The translations under genes and the position numbers were made by a program. A stretch of DNA of 64,000 nt from Monarcha castaneiventris obscurior. Taxonomy: Eukaryota > Chordata > Aves > Passeriformes > Monarchidae. Below, one piece after another: positions 38,551 to 52,383 of the stretch; the stretch's first letter is position 1; every line of letters begins with the position of its first letter. The notes beneath the pieces are model-generated. The model saw only the letters and a program-made list of their open reading frames with translations, was not told the DNA's origin and made no database searches. The stretch is taken from contig JAMPIT010000856.1 in assembly GCA_026261815.1 (NCBI GenBank), positions 14,104,001-14,168,000 on the forward strand, in the 5' to 3' direction.

Positions 38551-41500
38551 CTGTGTTTGGAGCTATTGTTTGATTTATGGATTCTTATGATATACTTCTG
38601 ATTTATAGATATTTATGATATGCTACAAATAAGAGATAGAAAGGGGATTCAGAACCTCAGAAGACTGCACGTGGAAGAAGCCCAACATTTCTTCAGATGA
38701 AAATTACTGCAGATTTCACACCCCTGGCAAGCATAAAACTATCTGGGATCAAGTTCCTAATTTCTCTGGAGAAGCAAAAGGACGTGAGAAGGACAAAAAA
38801 TACTAAAACTAAGCAGAGAATAGAGAAGAACCTGACCAGGAAAGTCCAGTGTCCTAGAGATCACACACTGTAGGGTTAAGCACACTGAGAGCACCATGCA
38901 GGCAGTGCTTGTCAGACTTCCCTGCTGGGAAAGGCCTGGGAACAGGTTCTAAAATACAGCTCCAAAGAGACAAATGAGGGGAAAGGGCCACTGCAGAAAG
39001 GGGCAATGTCAGACTTGATGGAGCTTATTGGAGTTGTTCCTTAAGGAAGGAGCCTGGGGTCTGCCTGTCCTGATGCTTTCATTAACAGCTCTGGCGTGAG
39101 AAGTACTGATGAAGTGTACAGGTTATTAAAAAAGGAATTACACTGCTGGTAGAGGACTGAAGGACAGGTATTTCTGTGTAAGAATCAGATGACCTTGCAG
39201 ATTGCAGTGATAAAAATGGGATGAATTCAATAGTAATAAACACAAGGTTCTCTACTTGGCTGCCTGTAACAACACATCTGCTATAAAACCTCAGCAGTCA
39301 GAAACAGCCAAGAACCCAGTTGTGCCAGCTGGGCTTGAATGACAATGAGTCACCCACAGAAGGCAGCTGAGAAAAATCCCAGAATGTAATCACAGACACT
39401 TCTAATGATACAGCACGGTATTAATTGCATCTTATGACTTCATGTGCTAGATGCACGTGTATATAAAGGGATAAAATCAGTGCAGAAAAACTTGATGAAA
39501 CTGAGCTGGAACAGCAATAAGTGGTTATGAATTTTCCTCTTGTCCTGGAAGTTAGAAGACATTCTCACTACCAAAGCAAGGAGGCTCAGCAAAAGCCTTG
39601 CTAGGAGCCCAGATCTCCCTGCTGGTTTTAAATGGAGCCTGCTGGGTTCATGGACAGAATTTTGGGATGAGGCAGGTGGCAGAACACATTGGGACCGTGC
39701 TTCTGTGGGGCTGGCAGGTCCCTCATGGACAGCAGAGGTGTCCATTCATCCCATCTCATGCTGAGGGGCAGTGTGAGAACCATGGGAGCCAGCAGCTACT
39801 CAGAGCAATTCCTGCAGCAAGCCACAATTCCCTCAGCAGCTCTCACTGTGGGTGCTGCAGGTGGGACTGCTCCAGCACACCCCCACTGAACTCACACCAG
39901 CTTCTGCCTCAGCTTTCAGTTCTTTAAAATCCTCTTTAAGCCCATCAGGAAGAGCAGAATTTTAAAAAGCAGCCTCATATAGTCCTGAACAATTAAATAA
40001 TAATCCCACTCTTAGCAGGCTGGGGCTGGCTTTGCAGGATCTGCCTTTCTGACAGCACACAATTAATTCCCAGGAGCTGCCAGACACACCAAGGGGGTTT
40101 TGAAAGGCTCCAGCCTTTTGTAATAAATAGGCATCAAAAATGAATTTACTATTAGCTTCCTACAGTGAACCGAATACACATAAATATTTATTACAATTAC
40201 AAAATTGTGTCAAAAAATATTAAAAGCTCATGTTTTCCTGCCCTACCAACAGGCTAGAAATGCTGCTCCACCTATTTCTCCCACTCTGCACCTTCTTCTA
40301 GCAGACTAAATGGACAAGACAATCTGCAGGCAAAAGTATGATATTGACTATTACAGTCTCACAGATTAATTTGCTGTAACAGGACGTACTGAAGGCCTTC
40401 AGCTGTGCCCAGCTCAGCATGGCTCGTGCTGTACAGCAGCACAATGGGACAGCCCCTGGTCTGAGGGGTTTGCAGGGACCTGTGGTGTCCAGGCAAAGCC
40501 TTGTGCTGCAGGGTTAGCCTGGGAAAGGGGCCGTGGGAAAGGCAGCAACGTGGAACTGGAAGAGGCACAGTGTGATGCTGTCTCTGCCATGGCAAGGAGA
40601 GACCCCAGGGTGGGTTCTGCTGCTGGAACCTGGCTCCAAATGGGGCAGTGACCCCCAGGGATGGGCACAGCCCTGCAGAGGAACTGTGGCCTTCACACCC
40701 CCAAAGAAAAAGCAGCAAAGGAGGGATCAGCTTCTGGTGTTCTAAAACATCATTTCTTCCCCCTTGCAGTGTCACAGCAGTGAGGCAGCCCATCCACAGG
40801 AGGAGTGCCCAGGCCCCTCGCTGTCCCTGCAGCTCTGCCTGGCAGGAGGGATTCCCTCATGACATGAGGATGACTGTCATGTAGACAGCTCCCCACAGCC
40901 ACTCCTCCCAGCCAGCAGAGAGAAACTCACCTCAGCCACTGAGAGTGCCCAAAGTGCAGCAGAGGTGACGTGCCGTGGTCCCAAATCATACATCACACAC
41001 AGGAGGGCAGTGAGCCCTGCCTCCACCAGCCCCCCTGCCCACTGGGAAAAGGGCAAACAATTCAAACAGTCAAGACTTTTCCCTCCTGGATTTTGTAACA
41101 GAGTTTGCAGCCCAGCCTCAGGACAACCAGACTTTCCAGCAACAGGATTGGAGACATTCAGCCTTGTGAATTAAATATCCCCACGAGCCTGGTGATGGGC
41201 AGTGGCTCCCAGCAGCACCTTCCCAGTCGTTTGTCACAGTCATCTTTGTAAATGTAACTGATTCTGCTGGACTGAGCTCTCACAGGTTTCTGTCCTGTAG
41301 GTACAGACCTTTGGCATTGCTACATTTCTACAATAAAAGTGTGAGTACAAGTCCAAATCTGAGATGTTGTGTTCAGGAGGAAATCCATCAGCCTATGACT
41401 AGTGCACATCTCAGGTGTTGGGGTAAAATCACACAGGGCTGCAGGCAAACAAATTGTGCATTTTAACAAACATTGCTCAAAAGGTCTTTGGCAGAGCTCC

Positions 41501-42779
41501 CTTTCCCTGAATTTCTTCTGTGGTTTGTTTTTTTTAATAGGTCTCCCCTCTCCCCCATATCCTTTAATGAAGAAAAATAGAGTACATACTGTGGAGTTTT
41601 TTCTCCTTTTTCTTTCTTTTATCTACTTACAAGTTTCAGAAAAAGCAACCTAATTGAACTGCAGGCAGTTTTAAGGAAGGGATAACTGTGCCCAGTAACA
41701 CAGGAGCAGAGCAATCATTTGTGTTACCTCCTCTTTTAAGCTTTATTGCTGGGGCCAATTAAGACAGAAAAAACCTAACCCCCTGTCTCTTGCTGTGCAT
41801 CGTAACCAGGTCAGATGATGCTGGATAATTACTTTGCTTGTGTTTAGGGCAAGAACTTCATGTTTGTGATGTTGAACCGTGAGGTTGCAACATGCCCCAG
41901 CTCCTCCAGGAGCTTCTGCTCTCCCTGAGCTGTCAGCCCAGCTCAGAAATGGTCACCTGCCCTCCCACCCTCCTCCTGTCACCCCCTCACACCCCATTCC
42001 CTGCCCACAGACAGGCAGGGCTGCAGGGCTTCCCCACACCGTGTCCCTTTGTCCAGCCGGGCACTGCACGAATTTGCTACATGGCAAATCCACGTGGAGG
42101 GGAAAAAGGGGAAGTTTGGGGAGGTGCTGCTATAAGCAACCCCTTATCCCTAAACCTGAGAGCACTATACAGAGCCCAGGGGTGCATAAACCAAGACCAG
42201 AAGATGCTGCTATTTTGATTTTAAACTGTAGATGTCAAATGAATCACGTTGTCTACATCTTCCCAATCTGATCAGATAGTCACTTTAAAGCAGCATCTGT
42301 TGTTATTTATCACCATTATTAATGGAGGTTGTGTAGGGAAAAATTAGCTGAAGGCTGCTTTATAGATTAAAACCGACTCAGATTAGAAAAGCACAAAGTA
42401 AAGGGAACCAAGAACTATCCTGACAGATGAAAGCATTTGAAATGAGTCCCCCTCAGTGCCAGCACGGCTGCAAGCGGACCAGAGCTGCATCCTCCCCCCG
42501 CACAGCTCCACAGACCCGCGGCGAGGCCACCGAGCAGCCCTGTGTGCCCTGCTGGGGTGTAAGGTGCCCAACTGCGACAAAAAGCACCCCCGGCGTGGCT
42601 GAGCCAGCCAACAGGCACAACTGCACGGCATCCAAACCATCTTCTGAGGCTGCATCCCGGCGGAGCTCCAGCAGACATCTGGCCGCAGCTGGCTGCTCAA
42701 TCAGCTGCCTGCAGGAAGAGCCACATGCATAACAAACCAATTTTCATTTCAGCCACTCTTGCACTGGTGTGACCTTTTC

Positions 42780-43080
42780 CAGGAGTGCGTTTGGGTGAAC
42801 TCCAGCAAACAACAGCACTGAAGCTCGGCAGCTGCGTGCGGGGAGGCTCCGACAATTCAGCGCCGGCAGCCCGGGCCGGGGGCAGCGAGGAGGAGGAGGA
42901 GGAGGAAGAGGAGGAGAACAGCACGGGGTGTTTGTGTCTGCCAGGGAGGAAGATTTCTGGGGGGAAGATAAGGCTGCACATCTGCGGGCTGGCTGGAGAG
43001 GCTGCTTTGCATGCAGAGCCACCGCACGGAGCGTGAGCCGCTGCACCCGTGACTCGGCGGGGAGAGCGAGCAGGGGAGGG
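42780..43080. promoter_or_regulatory. Small CpG-rich patch with GAG repeat
   Basis: A local rise in G+C and CpG around 42825-43070, with a (GAG)n tract at 42887-42916 at its centre. It could be a minor promoter or an orphan CpG island. No convincing first exon or splice donor for a known gene accompanies it; the glutamate-rich frame across the GAG tract is a repeat by-product. Confidence 0.3.
42887..42916. repeat. (GAG)n trinucleotide repeat
   Basis: About ten GAG/GAA triplets in a row inside a GC-rich patch. It is a purine-rich tract that also opens a polyserine frame on the minus strand. Confidence 0.85.
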
Positions 43081-43288
43081 AGGAAATTTGCAGTTTAATT
43101 AAACTACTCGGAATTGTCACAGTGGGGCAAACGGACGAGCAGCACAGGGGAATCCAGGGGCAGAGGGTAGTGGCTGTCACCTCTAACGGGAGCAGTGTAA
43201 ATAAAAGGAATCCGGATCCAGAGCATCAGCAGGTCTCCGGAGGGAGGAATCCAGGGGGCACCGAGAGAAGAATTAGGCCACTACAGAG

Positions 43289-43341
43289 TCACAGAATCAT
43301 TTAGGTTGGAAAAGGCCCTTAATCCCCTGGAGTCCAGCCAC
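43289..43341 (-). mobile_element. CR1 LINE 3'-end fragment
   Basis: The plus strand reads CACAGAATCATTTAGGTTGG followed by AAAAGGCCCTTAA and GGAGTCCAGCCA. This is the reverse complement of the conserved 3' end of avian CR1 retrotransposons (which end in CCTAAATGATTCTRTG). Only about 50 bp can be recognised; the following sequence to about 43550 is not clearly CR1. It is one of the clues that the source is a bird (or other sauropsid). Confidence 0.65.
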
Positions 43342-43783
43342 AGTAGAAAGCAGCAGAAAGGCCAGGGTTCCTCTGATCACCTCCCAGAGGGGCTGTACGA
43401 GGTCCCTGCAGGCGCTGTGGGTGCTGCAGACCACACGGGAGGACCTCTCCTTCAAGGCCTGCCCTACGACCCTCAGTCCTGTCTTAATCAGGGCCAGAGT
43501 GAGCAAGACAACACCACTGTGGAGGGAAGTGCTGCTTCCAAGTTCTATCGGTTTTGAGAGGCAACATTTTGGCAGCGGGGGGACCCTCCTGTGGCACAGC
43601 CTCCCCTGCCCCATCCCAAAGCAGAGGGGGCTCCCGTGCAGGACATTGCTTCGTGAGGGGAGTACATTGTCCTGCTAATTCTCGAGCTCTGTTCCATCAC
43701 AGACAGCAGCAGCAGCACTCAATAGAACCTCACACTTGCTGGGTGACCCCCCCCCAGAGCTGCCAGGCTGCACAGCTGCTGCC

Positions 43784-43816
43784 TTGCATGCAGCGTTGCA
43801 TGCAGCATTGCATGCC
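43784..43816. repeat. 12-bp TTGCATGCAGCR repeat, about 2.7 copies
   Basis: Three GCATGC palindromes are spaced 12 bp apart in a short tandem repeat, in otherwise unique DNA. It lies just after a run of nine C at about 43748. Confidence 0.85.
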
Positions 43817-46800
43817 AGCTCCCCGGAGCACGGGTGCAGCCACAGTCCCGCAGGTAAAGGCAATGCAGAGATGACAATTTACCAGAGCTGCTAAAGCACA
43901 TCAAACAAATCCAAACCTTCCTCCACTCAGGCCTCTCTGCACTAGTTATCCTCTGACACCCTGTAAAGCAACCAAGGAGAAATATCAATATCTTTGTGAG
44001 GTTTTTAACAGCTGAGTTTTGTCATCATTTTCCCCTGCTCTGCTGAAGTCTCAGGGAGATGTATGAGGATGTTCTTCTCTGTGGTGAGTCAGCCCTGGCC
44101 GTGGCCACTTTGGGAGGTGTTGGATTGATAGCAGGGTGAGAAAGCCAAAATGCAGAGCACGCTGCCTTACCAGGGCTCCCCCTGTGCCCCTTCTCACCTG
44201 CAGAGACCCAGGATCAGGTTCACGAACACCAAGAAATTGCAGGGCTCTGCTCTCATCAGAGCTGGGGATAAACTGCAAGAGAGCTGAGTGAAGATATAGT
44301 TCAAGCAGCTCCACATGGTTTTGGAACCAGGTTTAAAAGATCTAAATGTTCCAGGAGATGAAAGTATTGATTCAACAAAACTCATCCTCATGCTCACCAG
44401 AGACTGAGCATTTAAATTCTACATTGCACACATTTTCTAGCGATTTTTTGTAAAACAAACTATCACATGACAAGTTAAAAGACTTTGCTGTACTTTTCTT
44501 TGTTTAGTTTTCTAAAAGGCAAAGCTCAGTGAATGGCTAGTTTTGACCTGTCTCCAGGAGGCCATCAGACATCCTTCTGGGCTCACGAGCCACACCAACC
44601 CACAGCCACACCGGGACCACAGCATGATCCCTCCCCATCCATTTCTGTAATGACCAGTAGGTCACAAGGAGAAGACCTGACCCCTTTCTTGTCAGTCAAT
44701 AGTTTATGGCTGTAGGTATCAGGCAGGGAAAATCCAGCTTTTGCATTCTTGCAGGTGTTCTGACCTTGTCCTTCAGAGCAGGTTTGTACACCCAGAGCTC
44801 CCACTCTTACCTGCAGCCACAGCAGCCTCCTGCAGCAAACAGCTCTGCTAGCTGCACACAACTCCAGTGGGCCATGAGAGCTTGGCAGCCCCTGACACAG
44901 CTCTCACACTGTGGGGAAGCAGGGGGAGAAATCAATGTTGCTGTGGGCTCTCAGGCTGGTGCATCCCAGCCTCCTGATGGGTGGGGGTACCTCCACCCCT
45001 ACCTCGCCTCCTGGCAAAGCCATTTCCTGCACCTGCAAAGCCCCATCTCCTCAGGCAGCCCTAGCACAGTCCCCCTGGCCACAGGATGCTCACTGGTGAG
45101 GTCTGGGACACAGCTCAGACACACAGGGGTTCACAAATGTGAGCTGCTTGTGTCCAGTGAGCTCCCAGCTGAGCACGGGCTGATCAGGATAAATGATATT
45201 TCAGGAGCAGCTCATCTGGATGAGCCTTTCAAATCACACTGTCCTCACCAAGACACCTCCATTTTACAGTTCCTAAACCCAACCTTTCCTTGATGTAAAT
45301 GCTACACTTTCTGCCCTGAATGCACGTGAAGGACTAATATGAAACACTAAGAGAAGTCACACATGGACAGAAGGCTACAAACTGTGGAAACAGAGCCAGG
45401 GCTGGAAAGTCCAGGGGACCAGGACAGGGTGTACTTTCCCTAGAGGGCTGCTAATGCATTTTAGCCATTTCTACCACCTTGAAATCCCTGGGGGGATGGT
45501 GGGGGGGAGCCACATTGCAAGTCCTGAACAAGCACAGCATTGAAGCACAGGGGAGAGACTGTGCTGGCCCAGCACGAGGTGGGACATCTGCAAGCAAGGA
45601 TGGGACACCTCAGCCAGAGGTGTGACACTGCAGCAGAGCAGTGACACTGATGGCAGCTCTCAGCCTGGACCGTGTCCCAGACCTGGCACCTCACTCAGCT
45701 CTGGGGACACAGGCCACCAGATAATTGTGTAATGACACTTAACCAGGCATCGTGACAGCTTCACTGTCCTGGGAACAGCCACAGCACAAGCAGATATCCC
45801 CCCACACCTGCACTCCCTACCTGCCCACAGCAGGCTGTGGAGCTCAGCACTGTGCTTTGTGTACATTTGGAGAAGTCCTGCTGCCAAGTGCCCTGGCAGT
45901 GACTGCTGCAGGAGTGGAGCCCAAGGTGAGACAGTCACACTGCAGATCTGACCCTGCACACGGCTGCTGGAGCACAGTGCTCCAGAGAGCCTCCAGATGT
46001 ACTTCTGGCACTGCTTTATTGCATTTGCCAGGGACACCCCAGAAAATGCAGGCATTGAGTTAATGAAACTAGCTGCTAGGCACGAAGGGTTAACAGTTCA
46101 TCTAGAAAGATTAATTTATGCCCAAAACCCTTTCTGTTGTCACTTACCGAGAGAAAAAAGTTCAGCACTGTGAAACGGGCAGCGATAATTGCATTTCCTT
46201 AAGGATGTGTCTGGCAGGAGGTCGCTCTCTGCTCCACAAAGTACGTGACCACGATACTGTCATTTTGACAGAATCAATGTATGTAGTCATTAATCTTACA
46301 AATTAAAAACCCATAAATCTCTGTTAAACCCACTGTCATTGATTAGGAATTACATTACCACAATACACAGAAGCCTTTTCATTTTGTTTTTCCTCCAAAA
46401 TGAATAAACAGGTCTGTTCAGTTTATCTTCTCCTATGCTGGAGTGATAAAGGGCAAAGCCATTTCATGGCTATGCATCATTGTTTTGGAGCAAAATCATA
46501 CCTAAGAAGCTTGGGAAAGGGGGGAATGAAGAAGAAAAATCAGTTTTCAGGGATGTAATTTAGCCCAACTACTTATTACTTCTCAGGGGTATCAGACACC
46601 AAGGGAGAATTTGTCAAATTTTAAATCTTGTAAATTTGGTTGATATACACCCTGTGAACAATCCAGCAGGTCTCCTCATGAAAAAGATAAGGACACTTGT
46701 TTTCTTGGATTTTTACCTGCTTGCCTATTTTCTTCTAATGCTCCTAGCCATTGGAAATAGTCCAGTTTGATCAGCTATCCAATGAATCGACCTTCCAAGG

Positions 46801-49800
46801 TAACAGGTAATTGCTTCTCATTACAGTAATGACTCAATAATTCACACAAATGACCAGGAAATCCACTGGCGCCTTCTGAATTTTGACATCTGGGTGGTGC
46901 TCTAAAATGCAAAAGCAGACATGAACTTCAGAATGGAGACAATTCAATTAGAGACAGGATTGATGTCCTGGTAGTTCAACACACAAATGCTCCACTAGAC
47001 CAGCCTGACTCCATCTTCACCACAAACCCTGCAGTTCTGCTGGGATTAGGTCACCTCTTCACCTTGTTCAAGTATTTGGGAAGCAAAGTAAGGTCTTTCT
47101 GATAATCAGTTATAAAATTGTTCAGGTTTAGCCTCAGGTTTAGCCATCTGGCAGTTTTACTGGTTGGAGGATGCATATAAAAGAAGATTTCTGAGAATAA
47201 GGACTCCCAGACAAGAGCTTTCTAGAGGATGTTTCTGAGAACAGCTGGTGAGTTCAGGAATGGGAGAACGAGCACCCATGGATGCATTCCCAAAGCAAGA
47301 CCAACGTTCCAGCTGCATTCCAGTAGCTCCAGCAGGAAATGGAATGGGCTCAGGGACTGAAACTTGTTCAACCCTTCTCCCTTCTACATGCACCTTTTCT
47401 CAGCCCATCCCCTGTAGCTGCCCCTTGCTTCAAACAAGGGGAAAAGAAACTCCATGAGCTGTCAGAGTTTGGATGCAAGCACCTTGATGGAGGGTAATTA
47501 AATGTAGCATGTGTTCTCTTTTAGGAGTTGTTTACAGCTGGAAGATCAAATGGTTTTCTCAGACTTTGATCTTGATGCTTCTCCTTGAAAAAAACACACA
47601 GACAAGTTCAATGGACCCTGGCTGCAACTTTTTAGGGATGATGTTGACTGGATTCGGTGCCCCTTAGCAGAGCTCACACCTTCAGGCTGGGGAAACAAAG
47701 TTTTTCCAGTCTGTAAGGGCAGCATTCCCATAAGTTAAACTGAAAAGGTGGGGGAGTTCAGGGTGCAAACCCCAGAACAGCAGCCTAGGAGCAGAAGTTG
47801 AAGAAGCAGCCACTCAGTGTCTCATCCAAACCTCAGGGCTGCTCTCACTGCTTCCTCCCATTGCTGCTCTCAAGTGCTGGCTGACTCAGGAAGGGACCAA
47901 CCACACTCATCACTACAGCTGTCACCAAGGGCAGTAGCCTTTTTATTAACATAAAAGGACACCTGTTTTGTGTAAAAAAATCTTTTCTTGCACAAACAGG
48001 TCTTATGCAAGAATTTAGTAATATTTTCACATAGTTTAACATCAGGGAGATTTCCTGATCTTCTGGGTAAGCTGTTAGTCTGAGGACACGAGGCAAGTTG
48101 TATAGTTTCGATAGTCCCCAAGACCAAGCCCAGCCAGAGGGAGCTACAGAACACTGACAAGAGTCAACAGTTTAATTTGCCTGAGGGATAGAAAGTCAGA
48201 GACTAGTACAAGATTCTCTGAACACCAAGTAGCCCTAACAAATATCCCCCTTCAGAAACATTGCAGCTGAATCTTGCCTTTCACTGTATCACACAGACAA
48301 CAGGAGGCACTTAGGAACTTGCCAGTTCTCAAATTGGCCAGCCAGCCCAAGGCAATCCAATTGGAATAGGAATAGAAACATTTGCCAGAGTGAAGCAAAC
48401 CACACAAGATCAATAATATAGATCCTGGGACAAGGAAAAATTACTGTGTCTGAAGAAGGAAACAAATGAGAGAAAAATCCCAAATCAATTATTGCCAGCA
48501 TCTGGGGAAAAAATGAAATAGAAAGTGGAATAGCAAAATGGTAGTTCTATGTGTATGTGTGAAATGAGTAGATATGAGGAAAAAACACATATTTACTGTT
48601 TACACACAAGGCAACTCTCACTCCACATTCACACAGCTCCTTCCACAGCTGCATGCAAGGACAGAGAGAGAACATGCACTGGGTTCAAAGGGAAAACAGT
48701 AAAAAGCACGAGAAAGGATGGGAAGGTTTGTTCCTGCAGATGCACAGGATGAGCAATGCCTGAGCCATGCCCACGGGGCTTTGAAGAGAAACATCACCTG
48801 CATTGGCTGAGTCTACTCTGAACACTAAATACAGCATTTGATAACTCACTGCTTGCAAGAGCACACAGGCAAGAGGTTAAAAAAGCAGCAGCTAATGACT
48901 GAATCATGTGCCAGCCAGGGACAGAAACAGGTTGCCAAAAGCTGGACTTTTGGTATGGTTCACTCCAGTAACCCCTACAAGAAAGGGATGTGAATAAAAA
49001 CTGCAACTCCACAAGGAAGCCAGGCAGATTTTCACGGATACACACACACACATATTCAAGATAACCCTCTTGATAGGTTGTTCATGATTTCAGGGCAGGT
49101 AGGAAGCCAGTGCCCAAGTCAAGACTTCTGAACCAGAATCAGAGCTCTGCCTTTTTCCATATAAAGCGGGGGAGAGATGCAGGGACTGCACTGTCTTTGG
49201 TGACATGGATGCAGTTTTAAACAAAACCTTCCTGCGTGTCTCAACCCCACTCCAAGTACTAAACCCAAAAGCCTTAATCCTTCTCCACCCCATCTTGGGA
49301 GTCTCTCAGCCAGCACAGCTTTTACAGTGACATGCTCCTTCCCTAATCATGACTATGCTAATGCTGCTCTGGAATTGATTACTAGGACAAACTGCTCAGT
49401 GGTGTCCCTCCAAATCAATATTTCACTGCTCTCAAACTACTCAGTTGTCCTCCCCCAGAGCAAAAGCCCATGTGAAGTGCCCAGTAACTTTAGCAGAATT
49501 TCAGTGAAGGCCAGCAGTGCAGATCCTCCACCCCAGTCAGTCGATCAATCTTTATGGATTTCAGTGGAGCTGCACTGATCTGCACTTGCTGGCGATTTGG
49601 AGCAGCATCTTTACCCAGCAGGAGCCTAAAGAAGTTTTTTGTACCTTTTCACATCACCTATAAAGCAAGGCCTGGTAACATCTGCAATGGGCAGATCTGC
49701 AGCAGCTCCTTTTGAGTAGTTAACAGCCCACACAGCAGCAAATCACCACTAATGTCTGCTTCTCACACCACACGGGGCTGCAGAGCAAAACCACCTCCAG

Positions 49801-52375
49801 AGCTGCACTCAGAAATGCTGCAGCTGAAACTTTAATCATCTCCACAGAGGCCAACTTGGTCATGGCCTCAAAATTCTTCCTCACCTTCCCCTTCAAGGTT
49901 CCTTTTTGGAACAGAAGCAGGTTCTGAGCACCTCAGCTCAGGGGTTTGGGGTGGTGGCAGTCACACAGGCAGGGCAGGAGAGCATTTCCCAGCTCCATCT
50001 GTGGAGGGGAAAGCCTGGGGTTTTATAGGTATTCCCACTCACAGCGGGGTCTGGATTAGGTCATGATGGAGAATGTGATTCACAGACCTAAATGCAAGTG
50101 AATTTTGTGCAAGGATCTGCCCTCACCCACCTATGAAGAAGGTACCAATGTGGGTCCTACAGCAAGCTCAGCTCCCCCCATAGAATGTATCTGGGCCTGA
50201 AACCAATTACTTCATCTATCTTTCATGCTAATATTTAGGTCAGAGGCAATTGAATTAAACAAATTCAAACTCCATTTGAATTTTTAGTCTTTATTGTGGT
50301 TTGCATTAAAAGAAGACCGGTTCTCAGAAAGTCCCAGGCAACTGAGTAAATTGAGGCATTTGAAGTCTCAAGCTGGGGACCCAAAAAAAGGGAGATGGAA
50401 GCCATGAGTGCTGCTGCTGAGCAGAGATCTGGTAAAAAAGGAAATTATTCCCAGCTCCCAAACTGTAAAGAATTTGGGTAGAGTTCCTTATTTTGTAAGT
50501 GTGAATTTATTTTAATTAAAATCATTTGGCATAATTTCAGCACTGTTTAAATTATTTTGGCCAAACTAGTAAATCTGATAATTCAGGACTGAATATAACC
50601 AATTAGATTTACTGTGTGATACACCATAATCTGATCAAGCAGCCTCAAAGGATTTGACTTGTTAGCATTTCAAAAGCATAGGAGGTTTTTGAATAATTTA
50701 TTACATTTCTTTCAAGCTCATCTTTGTTAATTCATTATGTAAGGATAAGGCAGATGTTTTACAGAGACTTGTGCCATATCTATTTTAACTTGTATTAATC
50801 GTTGCCAAAGACACCCCCCCTTTGACAGACAGCTCAGGGAAAATAACAGGTACTGCAAAAGTTTAGGAGTAGATCAGGGTTGTGGCTCTCAAAATTCAGT
50901 TTCAGAGATAAGGGAGTTCCCCACAAACCCCTCCACCCTTTCTGAGAACAAAGTTCTGTTCATTTTCTTCTCTCTGGTTTCCTGTCTCACTCAAGTTCAG
51001 TTTTAACACATCCACACAACACTTCTTGCATCAAACCCTCTGGAAACAGAACCATTAGCTGGGTTAAACAAACCCACAGCACCTCAGCTCAGCCTGGTGG
51101 GGGTATTTTTCCCCCTGCCCACTCACAAGGGCTGTGAGCAGGCATTTTTTTGCCCAGCCCAGTAGCAGACATCCCACTGCTGCTCAGGGAGGCAGCATCC
51201 CAAAAGGACACTCACCACAGGTTGTTTTGCTTTGTTCTTCTCCTGCCCAGCAGCGAGCTGCTCACCAGAGGTTTGAACTCCTGTGAACAAACTTTACCGA
51301 GTTCATTTGGCAAAGGGCAGGTGTTCATTGCTTGCTCTCCTTCCTGGGAGCTCAGGGCAGCAGGATGATGCTCCAGGGCTGCAAACACAGCTCAGCACAG
51401 GGGCCTCTTCTCCAGCAAATACCAAATACTGCCCAGCTGCACTCGCCTGGAAACTACAGTGAAAATCATCTCTAAATAGTAAATAGTCACCACACATCAG
51501 CTGCAGGTCAGGCACTTCCCTTGGAATATGATGGATCTGGAGCTGTTTCTCTCTGCTGGATATAGGAGTGTAGAGAGCTCCCCTAAACTCGGCAGGTGGC
51601 TGAACCTGGGGGGATAGGGAAGCCAGTGTTCTTCAGCCAGGAGAGGGACTGAAATTCTGCACTTTGGGATGGCAGCTGTGAAAAACAGCACTGCTGATGT
51701 ATGCAGGCAAGATTATGGTCTTGCCCGTGGGGTTAAAATGGGAAAAAAGAAATTATTTGGAGGTTTCCTAGAAATCCTAGAACACTACACCAGGTCAGAA
51801 GATTTAGGCAACTTGAAAGGATGTTTTCTGGAACTGAAGGCTACTTGAAAGCAGAATTGCATTAGCAAAAGCTACAGACATGTAAATGAGAGCACTGTAA
51901 CCCAGCAAGCACAATTCATGAATTCAGAATGCATGAGAGATTAGTGCTCTAACTGAGGCTGGGGCCATCTGAGGAGGTTCCTGCTGCCTCCAGCTCTAAA
52001 CTGTGCTACCCAACAACTCTTCATGGGAAAGCAGCCATTTAAGCCTCCTTTGAACCAAGGCTGACAGTGCTTGCTCTCACAGGTCAGCCAAACACCTTTT
52101 CCTTTATAAGTCATTGGTAACTTCTGAGGGTCAGCAGTTAAAATCTGGCAAAGTTACACAGTGAGCATATGCACCAGGAAGAAAAAGCTGTGTACACAAG
52201 CACATGGTAAGATGGCTTTTTGACTCATTCCTGTGGTGGTGCTCTCATGCAATGCTGAGCTAAAAAAGAAACCCAGTAATAAAGCTGGAATGGTCCCAAC
52301 ATCTAATAATCTTCCTTAGCAATTAAGATTATTTTTTTTAAACAACAATGAGTTTGAATTATATCATTAACTAGA

Positions 52376-52383
52376 ATGCAAAT
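52376..52383 (+). promoter_or_regulatory. POU octamer ATGCAAAT in an AT-rich block
   Basis: A perfect octamer, the binding site of POU factors such as Oct1/2 and Brn-type proteins, within an AT-rich, repeat-free block (about 52320-52650) that also has several TAAT cores and E-box-like CATCTG. A single 8-mer occurs by chance often enough that only the clustering makes it worth noting. Confidence 0.3.

Larger units (their letters stand above)
38551..43288. other. Intergenic DNA, no gene recognised
   Basis: Mixed-composition sequence with only short frames. An AATAAA occurs near 41332 (CTACAATAAAAGTGTGAG) but nothing upstream looks like an exon. From about 42.4 kb it becomes richer in G+C and CpG. 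Confidence 0.5.
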
